Of a stretch of 64,000 bases of DNA, positions 24,101 to 36,735 are shown in pieces. The stretch is from NCBI RefSeq assembly GCF_964204865.1, contig NC_135263.1, positions 12,197,426 through 12,261,425 of the forward strand. The letters are read 5' to 3'. The stretch is from Styela clava (lineage: Eukaryota > Chordata > Ascidiacea > Stolidobranchia > Styelidae). The first letter of the stretch is position 1, and the number at the start of each line of letters is the position of its first letter. The position numbers and the translations under genes were made by a program. The notes beneath the pieces were generated by a model that ran no database searches, was not told the DNA's origin, and saw only the letters and a list, made by a program, of their open reading frames with translations.

Positions 24101-27100
24101 CCCGCTATGATTATGTACAATACGATGCGCATTTTTGACTACTAATTATCCCAACTAGGGCTATTTTATTTATTATTTTTACCATAAAAATGCTACGAAA
24201 AAGATTACTTTTTAAGGCGGGTACATTTTCCTAAAAATCACACATACGCACAATTACGATATGGACAGGTTGTAAGCCATACATGCGGTATTTGGATTAA
24301 ATGAGTTTCAAGACGATTATAATCACGGATTCGAAGATAAGTCATGGGCCACGTTAACGAAAATGAGAAATAAAATTAGTTTCAGTTTCGGGAGCGCTGT
24401 TGTAGTTCTGCAATGGTTCATCGAACTTGTATACGCACTTTATTTGTGTATTACTTGCTTGTTTAGATATAAATTGAAATTGTCTGTAAATTGATTCCTA
24501 CCTTGAAATTCCCTACAGTCTGGCGTCGAACTTTCGTAAATCCGAAGTTGACGAAGACAATACCATGTCTGGTTTCAAGAAGCAACTCGCTTGCTGAGCA
24601 CTTATTTGCGTAGTAAAATTATCTCCATATGGACCTTTCCCCGACCTTTGACCCCCGAAAAATTCTTCCTATAATTTATCGTTGCAAAATTTTCGGGGCT
24701 ATTTTAAGAATACTTTTGCGAGTTGGCGCCTGTAAAATGAAGTATGTGTTTCAAACCATCATTATGATTCATCGCATACAACAATCTGTTTTTTAAAAGT
24801 ACCGGTAAAGAATTTTAGCCTAGTCTATCACAACTATTTCTACACTAATTTTTTATTACTGCAATTTAATTAAAACTCCCAGGACGACCGAGTGACATTG
24901 GATTATCTGATTTATATTTAAGTTTCCGAAACACAACAGAAAACTAAAGAATGGAGTAAAAACGCGAAAACTAGGTAATGTTTACGACCACGCTTGAAAA
25001 TCTGTCTGAGTGAGATAAGTGTCTGAGCGGATGCGAAAAGGGAACACTGTTACGTCACTTTTTGCATCTTGCTGATTGGTCAATGTCACGAAGTAAACAA
25101 GGTAGTAGATGCTCGGGGAAAGGTCCATTGCGCTGAAAATTGGTCCTGTTTTAATCTGCAAACGGCCGTGTTTGCTAGATTTACCCCACGCGTTTTCGTT
25201 CTGTCGACCGCCATGCAAGTTGCTGCTGTTATATTTCACATGCATTTTTATTATCACCAAATGCGATTTGAGATTCTCAGATCCTACCTCTAAACATAGA
25301 AAGTTGATACTCTATAATAGAATTTAATGCTCTTCACCTTTATGTCCATTTGGAACCTCTAATTGGGCCCCATCACGAGACCCCTTTAAAAACACCGCTA
25401 ACATATTGTATGAAAGTAAAAAAATCAGTAGTGGATGCCGCAGGTTTTTTTTCACCTTTCAAACGTGATCTGCTAACATAAAATAAAAATCTCAATGCTC
25501 GACTACGACTGCATTATAAAAACGACATAGATCAGGCGTGCTACTCACAAAACGCATCCCGGCTATATTGTCACACTGCAAAACGTGCCACCAGACAATT
25601 TTATGCGCCCTCTTTTTTTCAAAAAAAGTGCATACATAAAGACAAAAATACTATATGTTCTTGTGTTTCATTATTCATCATTTTTATCAGATCACCTGCG
25701 ATGGCGGGAGGTTTGTTCGCGATCGAGCGGGATTATTTCTTCGAAATCGGCCTTTATGATCCTGGTTTGGAAATCTGGGGTGGAGAAAATTTTGAACTTT
25801 CATACAAGGTAAGAATCGTCATACTGTATGAATAAATGTTTATTTGTCTCGTAATGATAAGGTTCATTGATGAGGTGAACGTATATTTTTTGATATGGGA
25901 TGCATTCACAATGATTAAAATTCTTCTGCACCTAAATCTGAAACCAAATTTTTATATTACCTATGTTACGTTATAGTACGTTTTTATATTAAGTATGCAA
26001 GCCTAGGCGGGATGAGGGTTAAGAAATGCGATCAAACCGTTTACAGTTAACCCAGTGACGGGACTGTTTTTTTTTATTTATAATAAAGTCTGAAATGAAT
26101 GTCGATATTTCCGACAGAAACTAATAAGGAGTTGAGATGACATTCCCTAGAGACGATTACAGTAGACCTTGCATACTACATTCTTTGTAATCACAATTTG
26201 GTCTCCCCGGAGTTTGGATTCGAAGTTTCCTCAGAACCCCTTTAAACCCTGTGTTGGGAACCGGAGTCGGAGTCAAAAGAATTTGTTAACCATAAGTCAG
26301 AACCGGAATTTAGTGTAGTCTTCAATCTACAATCTGGAACCCGACCACCTCGGTTGCAATTCTTTACTAACTTTGCGTTGATCACTCCGAAACCCGGAAA
26401 CATAAAAGTTCTAAAATCATCTCGAATCGTTTTTTTTACAATACCAATGTAAATCCTATGTACAATAGGTTAAAACGACATGGGATATCTTTTAGCATCA
26501 GCGGTCATATCTTATACTTGCAATTTATTTTAGATATGGATGTGTGGCGGTGAAGTACTTTTTGTACCATGTTCAAGGGTGGGCCATATATACAGATTGC
26601 CTGGTTGGAGTGGGAACCCTCCTCCAGACTATGTTCCTTCAAATCCAAGTCTGAGGGTAAGCTTGTTTTTTTTTCTGATATTAGATTAGCTTTAAAATGT
26701 AACAAAACACGTTTAATTTACTGATATTTATAGGTAAATCGTATTATCTCCAGTTCGCCTAAGATTGAGGTTTTGGTCTAAGACGAATAAGCGCCAAATG
26801 AAATGAGTTACAAATACGGATGCCACTTATAGATTTACGAATCGAATTGATTCGAACCAGATTCACGCAATTCGGAAAAAGAGAGCGATTTACCGAAGAA
26901 AAACAAACACGCTTGTTCATCGTTGTTATCGGCGGCATTAAATCTGTCGAATGCGTTTATGCGGCACTCCAAATCACGAGACGGGACTGTGAATGAATTG
27001 TTCGTGATTGACTTTTACTGATCTGCCGTCATCCGTGTGGTGTAATTTCTTTCAAATTGCCAGTTCAGTATTCCACTGAATGGCCCAAGTTTCTATTATA

Positions 27101-30100
27101 CGCTTATACACAAATTTAAATAGATCGTATCCTTGAAAATTCTTTCCAATTTTGATAATTATAATCTGCAACAGCAAACCTGCGCTGCGACTAAGTTATG
27201 GTACGCCCTGGCATGATTGGATGAAGAATCACCTACCGACTTGCAGAAAATATTTAATTTTGATTGAAATTTAATTTAAACTTCGTTCAGAGTGAAATAT
27301 TTCGGGTATATTTGATTCGCGTATATAACTATTACTAAATAAGTTCATTATCCGGTCATGTTAATTGACAATAATGTTTTTCATCCTAAATATATATTTT
27401 ATCCATTTTATTAGCATTTGCTGTGCCTCCACTTGAGTGGCGGTAAATGAAATGAAGGCAAACATGTGATGGAACATGTAAGTGTCTTCTTCCAGCTGTT
27501 ACATTTTAAAAGAAATGTAATATTTGCTAAGCACGATATAAGCGAGGAATAAAACATTTCGCTTATTCCATAACGAACATGCAGGAATAGATAATACTTG
27601 TGGAATGGCAAATTGTGCTCTGTTTCACATTAACACGCGCCAGATTTCATACCAGACCAAGCATAATATGCGAATGTCGTCTTACTTTAGCTCCAACGAT
27701 CGTGTTTGATCGAGATACAGCGTCGACCAATTATCGCTCGTCAGCTCCGCGTGTATTATGTACTTGGACTTTCTGAATTACGAAATCAAACGTAGTCCGA
27801 GATAATAATAAAGTCCCGAGTTTGGTAATAACGGTTTTAGTACTTAATATATAAGGGAATATTTTTTCGCAGTCGTAGTCAGTTGGTAGTTTATTTTAAT
27901 CGAAATCAATTTAATTTAAATGAGTTAATTTTTTTGTTCTCAAGCATATTCCTTAAAGCAAATTTCATTTATTGTAAACCGGATGCAATTAAAATGGTGA
28001 TCGCGTATTTATATTCAATAGAATGTGCCCAAAGCAAGGTGTTTCATACTCACTTAGGACTAGGAGTAATGGAGACTCCTCTCGGATCAGAGTTAGTTAC
28101 GACGCTTAAGCAGTACAGTTCCATATCGTGGTTTTAAATTAATATTTTCGTGCTGTTCGTCCCCCACTGTTTTACTTTATCTGGGTATCTCTATTCGGTT
28201 ATTACTATTTTTCCCATACTATTTTTCCCTAGCGTAGCCTAAGATAAGCATAATGAAAGATATCAGGAGAAAGACAGAACATTACAGTTATTTCCTTCCT
28301 ATAAATGAGTGCCTGTATTCCCCTTTGCGTAAACAAGTTGTCGCCATTTTGTTTTTTGTTCTACGTTTAGAATTACATTCGTGTGGTGGAAACTTGGTGG
28401 GATGAATACAAGGAATATTTCTATGCAAGTCGACCAGAAACTATCAATATGCCGTATGGTGATATCTCTGAACAGGTAAATCCGCATAGAATATATCTAT
28501 CTAACGGTTAGATTGTCAGCCACTCTTCAGAAATTCGTTTATTTCCATTCGAAATTTTCTTCCATGTTAGAAAATAACCGTAATTTGAAAAACAGATACA
28601 AAATCATACAACATCGAAACTGCAGGAAGTAGCATGGAAAAGATGTTTCTTAACATTAGCACGCTTAGAAATGTTCAATCAGTATTCAGTATGTTATATA
28701 GTCCAGGTCCATCACTTCAAGGCTTGGAGATACTTCCATTTCCGCGAAATTTGAATTGTCTTTTTCTTCACACGAAGTATTCTCCAGCGCTACAGCTTCG
28801 TGCATGTTGTTGTACACATCACTGACAACCACGGTCCTAATTGTTTTATTGTTTCGAAAATTCCATTCTTGGTAATCCTTGGAAACGGCCGTCGAGTGAA
28901 TACATTCTGGCGAGGTATCATCGTCAACATATCCTTTCGTCATTTCAGTTCTTAACATTTATTTACACTAGTAATAAATCAGTTACCAATGTTATTATTA
29001 AAATAGATATCTAATTACGCAAATGTGGCGTACTTGACCACCTCAAGACAAATTCAAATGCAGCTTTACCGCTTTCGGTTGAGGCTTCGAGACAAATGAA
29101 AATTCAAAGATGTTTAGAAAGCGGCGTCGCGATGGGATATAAACGTGCTTTTAAGACCATGTGATTTTTTTCGCGCGCTTACATGTTGCACGTGTAGTGT
29201 AGTTAGTCTTGTCACTACAGTCGCACTACATTATACATAGCCACTGCAAAAAACCTGTTTCCCTGAGCGCTACCGCATTACAATTCTAATAACAGATGTT
29301 ACACAAAACTAGACTCCAAAACTCTTATTTATACATAATCCGCCGCACCTAGCCTGCTACCCGGAAAAGTTATTTATTACTAAAGCAGCTAAACACCTAC
29401 TGAGGTTTTTGCTTGAGTGGTAAGTTTTTTTAATTCCAATTAACTTTAAATTTAGAAATTCGAATTATTTCTAGGAAAGAAATCGGGAAATCGGAGTTTC
29501 ATATGAAATAATTCTTGTAATTACATTAGTAATCAAAATATGAATAATATAAATAAAAAAATCTTCACTGCTCTACTTACTAACTTTTAGTAGTTCGCAA
29601 GGCAATTTCATTCTGGAGAAAATTCGAAATTTAAGAATTTTAAAAAATTGTATGCGAGCAATGTTTTTTGCTCCAAAATTTATATCCTAAACTTATATAC
29701 TTATATATTTACAGGCAGAGTATTACGATAACCGGCTGTTCGAATCTTCGCTTGCTATTAGAGTAGTAGCAACGCCAATAACGATTACACATTTCACAAA
29801 TAGCAGCGACTTTTCTTATTTATTTACGCAATATTATGCACTCTTTCTCCAATAAGCATTTCCTGTCGTATATTGCCTAACAATATACTTTTTCATATAA
29901 TAGTTTAGATGGTAGGTTTTGGAATTTCGGTGCCATTTCCTCCATGTATGCCACATGCCTTCCGTTTCCGTCGCCCAATACAGCGTTGAAATTCTCTATT
30001 GTTTCATCAGCTCTTGGTCTCTCAAACGCTTCCTATAATGTCTCCTATAATTTGAAATGTGTCGCCTTAGAAATCGAAATGCTTATTTTCTATTCTCATC

Positions 30101-31974
30101 CTGCATTCTGCAGTGGCAATGGTAAACTATATTATGATTACAATACAACGTTGAATTTTCATTCAATAATGACAGTATCTCATCGTTTATCCCTATATAT
30201 ACACATCATACTGTATAACACAAATTCTACAATATTAAGTGTTCATAATATTTATTGAATAATGACACTTTCCTTGTTCTTTTAATAATCAGGTGAAATA
30301 CAGACGAGATCACAACTGTAAGAGTTTTAAATGGTTTATCGAGAACATCGCCTACGATATTCCAGAACACTATCCATTACCAGCTAAAAACAAGGAATGG
30401 GGAGAGGTGAGACCACGTTTTGCATTTCGCACATTCGTTACCCGACCTAAATAAGCAAAGCTGCAGCTAATACTATCGACGCTACTATTTTTATAAGGGA
30501 AGTTGGACTGCCTGTTAAATATGTCCATCCAGAAAGTAGCACTATCAAGCGATGGTCGGTATTTTTACCCTTTTGTGCCGAATTTTTCAATCGATCGCCG
30601 GCATACGTCATATTACTATCTGCTTGTTTTGAAAATAATAACGACCGTGTATATAAATGCGATGGCATATTGGTAAGAGTGTTGGTTCATAGCCGATATA
30701 TTTTGGGATTATACCCATCACGTCACTCGGGGTGTAATAAAATCAGTAGACAGTACCGAAAAGGAAAGATTTTGGTCCTCCAAAGTAGTAGTTCATTACA
30801 TATCAGGGCCGCGTGTACACAAGGTCCTATTTGGAGGGAACAAGTGGTAACATTGTGAATACCATCCCATTAAACCTCATTCTCATTTCTCGTCGTTTCA
30901 GATTCGTGCGATCGGCACAAAAGAGTGTTTAGACAGTATGGGCCACAAAAACGGGGACGGTGCAGTCGAACACGGATACTGTCATCGTATGGGCGGAAAT
31001 CAACTATTTCGACTCTCGGATGCAAATCAGTTGGCGCAATATGACCAATGTGTAACCAGTAAACGTGGAATGATTACTCTGGTGCACTGTGATACAACTG
31101 AGTATAAAGAATGGGATCACGACGAGGTTGGTTGGGACAAAACGTTTTTTATGGATTTAAAAGTTGAGAATAAATTAAGGGTCTACTTTAAATTATTATG
31201 TTAGGAGCACCTCTCCTTTTATCCCGTTTTGGAAACAAATTTCGGCTCTGAACAAGTCGTGAACAAGTACACTCACCGTGTTAGTTTTGTTGAGCTTGAA
31301 ATAGTTTTCAGAACCCACCACGTCACGTGTTAGGCATTATTACCCATTCAACCCAAGTTTGCGCGGCACTAGATAATTTATGTATTATGCAGTCCGTCGT
31401 TGTAAATTTACTTTACTTGAATTTACTTTCGATGATCGACTTATCTGTTTTGACCGGGCAGGGTTCCGGGCCTCGAATAATTGATGTCTCCTTGACGCAA
31501 GAAAATTTCTTCCTATACTTCAGCAAGTTTTCGCGAGTTGGTGCCTGTAATTTGGTTTACATTTTAACATTATCGTTGTACCCCAAAATGGTCGAGCACC
31601 TGCCGAGTTATGTGAAATATACTTGGAACTTCAAAAACATTATTGAAAACTAACAAATAACACCTATAAGTGCTAAAATGAGTCAATGTTTGCAATCATG
31701 CCTGAAATGTATCTATTCTTAGCGGCTACTTAATTTTTATTCGTTACCAACTCATTGATTGGATAATGTTACCGAAAGAAACAAGAAGTCGATTATAACA
31801 TTCTTATTATTATTTTATAATTATTTATTACTATTTTAATAGGAGAACAAAGCAATTCGTCACACGCCATCAGGAAAATGTTTGGATCGCGGTGAATTGG
31901 TACATACTGTGTTTTTGTCGCCTTGCAACGGTTCTAAGACTCAACAATGGGAAATTAACCAAGTCGGATCTTGA
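15157..31974 (+). CDS. GALNT7: Polypeptide N-acetylgalactosaminyltransferase, GALNT7 type, 634 aa, 11 exons
   Basis: Exons: 15157-15249, 15677-16104, 16623-16795, 17353-17563, 18513-18695, 25691-25808, 26534-26656, 28371-28475, 30293-30406, 30902-31126 and 31843-31974; all junctions keep frame. The protein transfers GalNAc from UDP-GalNAc to Ser/Thr in the Golgi (mucin-type O-glycosylation); vertebrate GALNT7 prefers already glycosylated peptides. Residues 8-25 form a signal anchor (type II). The GT-A catalytic domain has the metal-binding D281-A-H283 motif and the WGGEN motif at 392-396. A ricin-type lectin domain follows from about 517, with CLD repeats and a final QQW at 625-627. The [12 protein letters not shown] and [10 protein letters not shown] segments are closest to GALNT7. 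The donor after exon 10 is an unusual GTTGGT. Intron 5 (6995 bp) houses an antisense gene. No break is seen, so it is probably functional. Confidence 0.95.
19339..21578 (-). CDS. Unrecognised nuclear-type protein with two CtBP-binding-like motifs, 499 aa, nested antisense gene
   Basis: Exons on the minus strand are 21578-20754, 20470-20315 and 19857-19339 (stop included), all phase 0 with good GT-AG sites. I do not recognise the family. The first 275 residues are Ser/Thr/Pro-rich and mostly disordered. They contain PTDLS (about residues 12-16) and PFDLT (in the segment DKPFDLTNN), both fitting the PxDLS-type CtBP-binding motif, and a basic cluster GKRRKRK that could be a nuclear signal. The second and third exons encode a more ordered region (about 276-499) with a cysteine-containing KWCVNCRP segment near the end. 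The gene lies wholly in intron 5 of GALNT7 on the other strand. Just upstream of the ATG is a strong acceptor-like TTTTTTTTCTGCAG (minus strand, exon from 21601), so a spliced or trans-spliced 5' leader is possible. A transcriptional co-repressor role is only inferred. Confidence 0.75.
23779..24132 (-). CDS. Candidate small secreted cysteine-containing protein, 117 aa
   Basis: This intact ORF starts with a plausible signal peptide ([15 protein letters not shown]). Its C-terminal half has cysteines in the order HCY, KCVNC and ECVC, a C-x2-C followed by C-x-C arrangement reminiscent of cystine-knot cytokines, but too short and divergent to assign. It lies antisense in intron 5 of GALNT7, upstream of the nested gene. 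Two further minus-strand ORFs follow within 240 bp (23760-23578 and 23541-23227) and could be extra exons, although I found no convincing splice sites to join them. It may equally be a chance ORF. Confidence 0.3.
   Translation of the reverse strand: MRIVLYIIIAGFTQSNQDLFGRASDTPKKAIHITLKGIHLLPMRYLYLRATSGVSSSTPLNEHRLIPIYGHCYMLRAVDQALQKCVNCVPPTLYHTHKHRALTFQAYECVCSKRISF
24805..25120 (+). repeat. Second copy of the interior of the inner hAT element, ends lost
   Basis: This region is similar to 3315-3563: shared blocks include AATTTTAGCCTA, a TTTCCGAAACACAAC-like block, and TTTGCATCTTGCTGATTGG. About 60 bp are inserted relative to the first copy. No CAGGGGTC-type terminal repeat is seen on either side, so it is a fragment or the part is shared by different elements. 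It lies in intron 5 of GALNT7. Confidence 0.65.
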
Positions 31975-34110
31975 TGACACATCCCCTGTGCCGGAATGAA
32001 TGCCATCTTCGACTAAACATGAGTTATTTGTGTTAGCAACGGCCCATGCGTAGTCGAGTATGGATTGAAAATCGAGGCTTGTTTCAAAATCTAAAATATT
32101 TTGAAAATGCCCAGTGAAAACAGGAATTACCTTTTTTAGTTTATATGCACAACCGAATTTCCTTTTTGTCACTGTTTTAGTGCTTTTACAACGCAGTTTG
32201 GAGCTATCATAGACCATACATATTATTAGAAATAATGCTTTTGTGTTTCAGTGTGAATTTTTTTATTAATATTATTATTGAAAATATTTTAAACGGTTTT
32301 TCTTTTGCAGCTTCCGTAAATACTATTTTTAATATGTACAATTTTAAACTAATCGCGTTTGACGGCATTTGATTTGGAAGTTTGATCTAATGCCGTATTG
32401 AAAAGGGGTGTATTTAATGTTATCATACCCTCCATTATAACTAATAAACTAATTATCATACCGCAATTTCTGTCACAAATTCACTGGTATCTACGGAATT
32501 CACAGTTTCAGGAATGGTATTCGTTCGATACCAATATACACATTACCTATTGAGCTTCATCCTATTCACTTCCGATTTCCGGCAAAATTCTTTGTATTCT
32601 GCGAATCAGTACAATGGTGCTGTTACCATTACATCGTCGCGTGTAATCTGACCAGGCTCTTGAAAAGTGATTCATGGTGATTTACGAGTATTTCATATTG
32701 CTACCATATTTAATTGAGCGATGAAAATCGTGACGCATTGTTGAATTATCGGGGATATTTCTGACGTGCGTTCGGGGTTAGCGAGAATGGTGTGAAGTAA
32801 GCGAGTATGTACAAGTAAATAAATTCCTTTTGCCTATCATTGTGTTGTCTTTTTAGACAAACCCAGTCAAAACTATGTTTCTTGTAGCAGGTCCTTGTGT
32901 ATGATTTTTAATGAGCATTATTCACCTAAAACTGATCATTTTAGTCTAGTAATCTATCTGTGATAAGTCTGAAATAACTATTTTTATTCTGTAGTCAAGT
33001 TTATTTATTTTTATTTTTTCAAACATGATAGAAACTAAGAAGCGCTTAGAACTATTTTTTGCTTTCTTCCAGCATATAATATCTGTACGACTTTGCACGA
33101 AAGTATAAATTTTTGGGGGCAATAGCAAAAGTGTTGTAGTTTAACTGGAGCTTCTGTGAGGACTGAGGAAGTTTATCCGGACCCTGGGCCACTTCTAAAT
33201 CAAGCTCCGGGTTTTAGCACAATTTTTAAACCTTAGTTTCCAAATCCGATTCGGAGATTTTTAGCTGCCCGTACGCCGGCGGTTGATGTTAGCCAGCCTT
33301 ATTCTTTTCAATCGAAAATTGGACACCAGATTGTAGTAAGTCTATAATTTCAATCCCAGGAAGTTAAACTTTTCGTTATCGAAACCATATCTACACTACA
33401 TCATTCACCGAAAAAGATTATCAAGCGTCTGAACACGTTATACACTTGCGATATGCATCTCCGTCCTTTCTTGTTTATATATTATGATAGTTTTTATTCT
33501 TGTTCAAAGATTTATTTTCTATTCTCTTGTAGTCAAAAATGCATGACGCCTATTACTTTAATTTTTGAAGAGAGTGACATCTTAGAGTGTGACGTATGTA
33601 TTTGAAGCTAATCGAGTTTACAATATACGGAACTTGTTTTAGGTAGTACGACAAGGTTCTCTTATAGGTTCTTTTATCTTCCTGGTCTACTAATAAAATA
33701 TATATATTACCAAAAAAATTGTATTTTTATCTTTATTCTATATTTTTCATAAAGCTGTTTAGTAAAAGTGGTTGACACGAGTCTGAGAGGCTGGAAAAGA
33801 CATTTTGCGGTAAAGTAATGCAGGGCGTTGATTTTTAAACACGTGAAAGGCTCTTTACAGACTCGCTCTGGTTACAAAGTACATTTAGCAGGTTTCCTCT
33901 TGTCTGCTAATTGTGAAAATCTTGCGTTTTATAAAAGAAAGACTTTTGATCTGTTATCTTGGTGATATCCTTGATTATTGTTAGAGCTATAGTTAAGGCT
34001 AGGTGACACAGCAAGTTTGAAATAGGATTTACACGGGTGAGAGTAAAGACGACCTGACATGGCTTAACCATGTTCTTTCTTCCGGTTACCGAGCCGTTTG
34101 TGAGAATAGT
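31975..34110. other. GALNT7 3' flank and intergenic DNA
   Basis: AATAAA-like signals occur near 32440-32450 and 32815-32822 and could end the GALNT7 transcript. No exon-like ORF is seen, and nothing else could be recognised. Confidence 0.35.
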
Positions 34111-34114
34111 TGAT

Positions 34115-34305
34115 TTACCAGTTCTTAATGCTTGGATGGTGGCGAAAAGCAACCGAACATGGGTTATTTAGCCATCCTGTGTCGACGAGCGGTTCAGTGT
34201 CCTCTCACACATAAATAATTCCTACGGAATTCGAACCCGCCAACCCACACAGGGGTAATTTAGCAGAGCGATGTCTGTTGTACTCCTCATTCACACACAG
34301 TACCA
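34115..34305 (-). repeat. tRNA-derived SINE-like repeat
   Basis: On the minus strand it has a B-box-like GGGTTCGAATTCC (complement of 34226-34237). Its flanks align with the copy at 47455-47695, with shared CTCTCACACATAA-like, ATTCGAACCC-like and CACACAGGGGTAAT blocks. The A box is weak and no complete cloverleaf forms, so it is a SINE fragment and not a tRNA gene. Confidence 0.55.
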
Positions 34306-36735
34306 TCCGCATCTTCATAAATATTTATTTTGTAAAGCAAATTCACGATTTTTAACCCAAATTGTGAATTGAAAAAAAAATAATTTCAATCATCTGATTA
34401 AAACAACAACACCGTGTTCATGTGTCATTGCTGATTTCATACATTGGACAAGTAGGCTAAACAACAAAAGAAGTAAAGTGGATTCGGGGCCCCATCGGGA
34501 GGCGATCTGGAAAATGGCGAATAATATGTAATCAATAGATGAACCGATCATATATATTCCATAAATCAAGAAAGAAGTTTAATTACGGCATATATTCGGA
34601 ATGCGAAACTTTCATCCGCAACCCATGTTCATAATCAGTTCCACAATGGATAGAACATGAAGGTGTGTATATACGATAGTGTAATTGAGTTCCTTCCCCA
34701 CATTGGAGACATATATTTTATTAGTTTTCGTTTTTTTTAGTATATTTTTCAACACCACTGCAAATGTTCTTGTTTACCTTCCAGGTTGTTATATTAGTTA
34801 TTATTCACTGCGTGACGACACTACTACGACACGCTTTCGTCGTTCTGAATAGAAAGAAAGCCAAGCTATCTGTTTAATTTTTTCCGAGTATTTTTATTAT
34901 TCGAATATTGGTTTTATGTCACAAATATTACGAATTAGACATTGCCGAAGTGAAAGTAAAAACGTTCAGGAATGACTAAATCGGATTTATCGGGATTTTC
35001 AGATTAAAACAGGCAAAAAATAAATGGACGTTTCAAAATTAAAAAAAAAAGATGCAAATACAGAAGATATTGGAAAAGTGAAGAAAAATAAGAAACGGGA
35101 AATCGTTAATAAAAACTGATGGGGAATCTGAGAAGGTGGTAATGAGAGCACCCTAGCATTGCTCATGTTATTCGGCGCCTTTTATGTAGCCATTGGAGGA
35201 AATGAAAAATTCAACGACGTGACCGGAAACTTTGTTGGCATTAACACCACGCCACGTTTGTTTAAACCGTCACGCCGCAACATATCTTTATAAGGATAAT
35301 ATGCGATATACGTGTATTCAATACACATCGACTGGTTAACAATGATGTCATCCTCACGGCGGGATATTAAATACAATTGTCAAATCGTGATCATGTATGA
35401 AGGCTTAGTAAACTGAAGAATAGATTTATTATTATTAATTATCCATATACGAGTTATAGTGCATTTATATGTTACCCAAATGTGATACATTTGTATCGTG
35501 TACATTTTTTTTATGTAAAGCTGTAAAAGGTCAAATATACCCCCGCGGATGTTAGTGGTTAATGTCAATTACGGGAAGAATTCAAAAAGTGAGTGAAATA
35601 AACACCATTTTTACGTAATTCTAAAAATGTACCAGCTAGATTACGTAATCGCGTGGGTTGTTAACAAGCACATAACTAAGTTAAGTTACGAGTCCTATAT
35701 ATATATATATATATATGTCCTGACAAAAGTTTTAAAAATAAAACTTACAAATTTGAATTTATTGCGTAAACTTGGATATACAGAATCAATGCAGTGGAAT
35801 AATACCATATTTACTCCGAAAATACAGTTGAAGCGCCGAGTTTTTTGATACTACCAATAACAGAAAAAATGAAAGTAGACAAATATAAATTCCAAGCGAT
35901 ATAAAAACTGGTTTTCCATATTTATGTGATATTTACAAATGTAGTTCAGTTTGACGTTCACAACTTTTCCTCGCGCTTGTATACCCCGAAGGCTTTGTAT
36001 ATGTATACAGATGTAATAAGAAATAAACTAAAATATAAATATATATTATGAATCATATAAAATGCAATAGAGTGAAGTGCTGTTGGTAATTTTGACGCCT
36101 TGGGTAAGACTTGTTTATAATTCGAATTGATATCAGTTTGTAAATTTTGAGTAGAAAGAATTATAGTGGAATCCTGACTTTTATCCAGGGCAATAAAACG
36201 AAATTTCTGCAAATCTATGATTTAAAAATGCAAAATTTCAGCAGTAAAATTAACCTGAATCTATGAGTAGTATACTCATATACTCAATAGATTCTGTGAG
36301 TATTGGACTTGAACCTAAAAATTATGATGTTGTACGGGAATACAAATTAGTCACATTCGTGAAAAAAATTCATTATATTGAAATAATCTGTTTTTATGAC
36401 ATTTTAGCGAGTATAACGTGAGAACAATGATTCATTCTAGAGAACAGGTTTCATAACAGATCCTTCAATGAAACAGGCGTACACTGAACATCGGAAAATT
36501 AAGAAAAATCGTGTTTTTCTTTTTTAAAAGTGATAAATACATGAAATATGTTGCAGGTCAATGTTTAGCTCCGTATATACGCAAATTGTGACTGTTCACG
36601 TAAGTACGCTCGACGCATTTTGCGCTGAAACGTCTTGCATGCATTTAGTACTTTGGCTCTGTGCTATAATGAGCTTGGCGAAAATCTTAATTTCAACCTT
36701 TGAACTTCACAGATATTTTTAATAATTTTAAAACA
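34306..36735. other. Intergenic DNA before the trefoil gene
   Basis: AT-rich, with a (TA)n tract at 35696-35716 and no supported gene. An acceptor-like TTTGAACTTCACAG ends at 36712, 23 bp before the trefoil gene's ATG, which suggests a 5' UTR exon boundary or a trans-splice acceptor. Confidence 0.4.
35696..35716. repeat. (TA)n microsatellite
   Basis: About ten uninterrupted TA units lie in intergenic DNA. Confidence 0.9.

Noticed and set aside
34226..34237. B-box-like sequence as a tRNA gene
   Set aside because: No cloverleaf or good A box, and the surrounding sequence is a multi-copy SINE.
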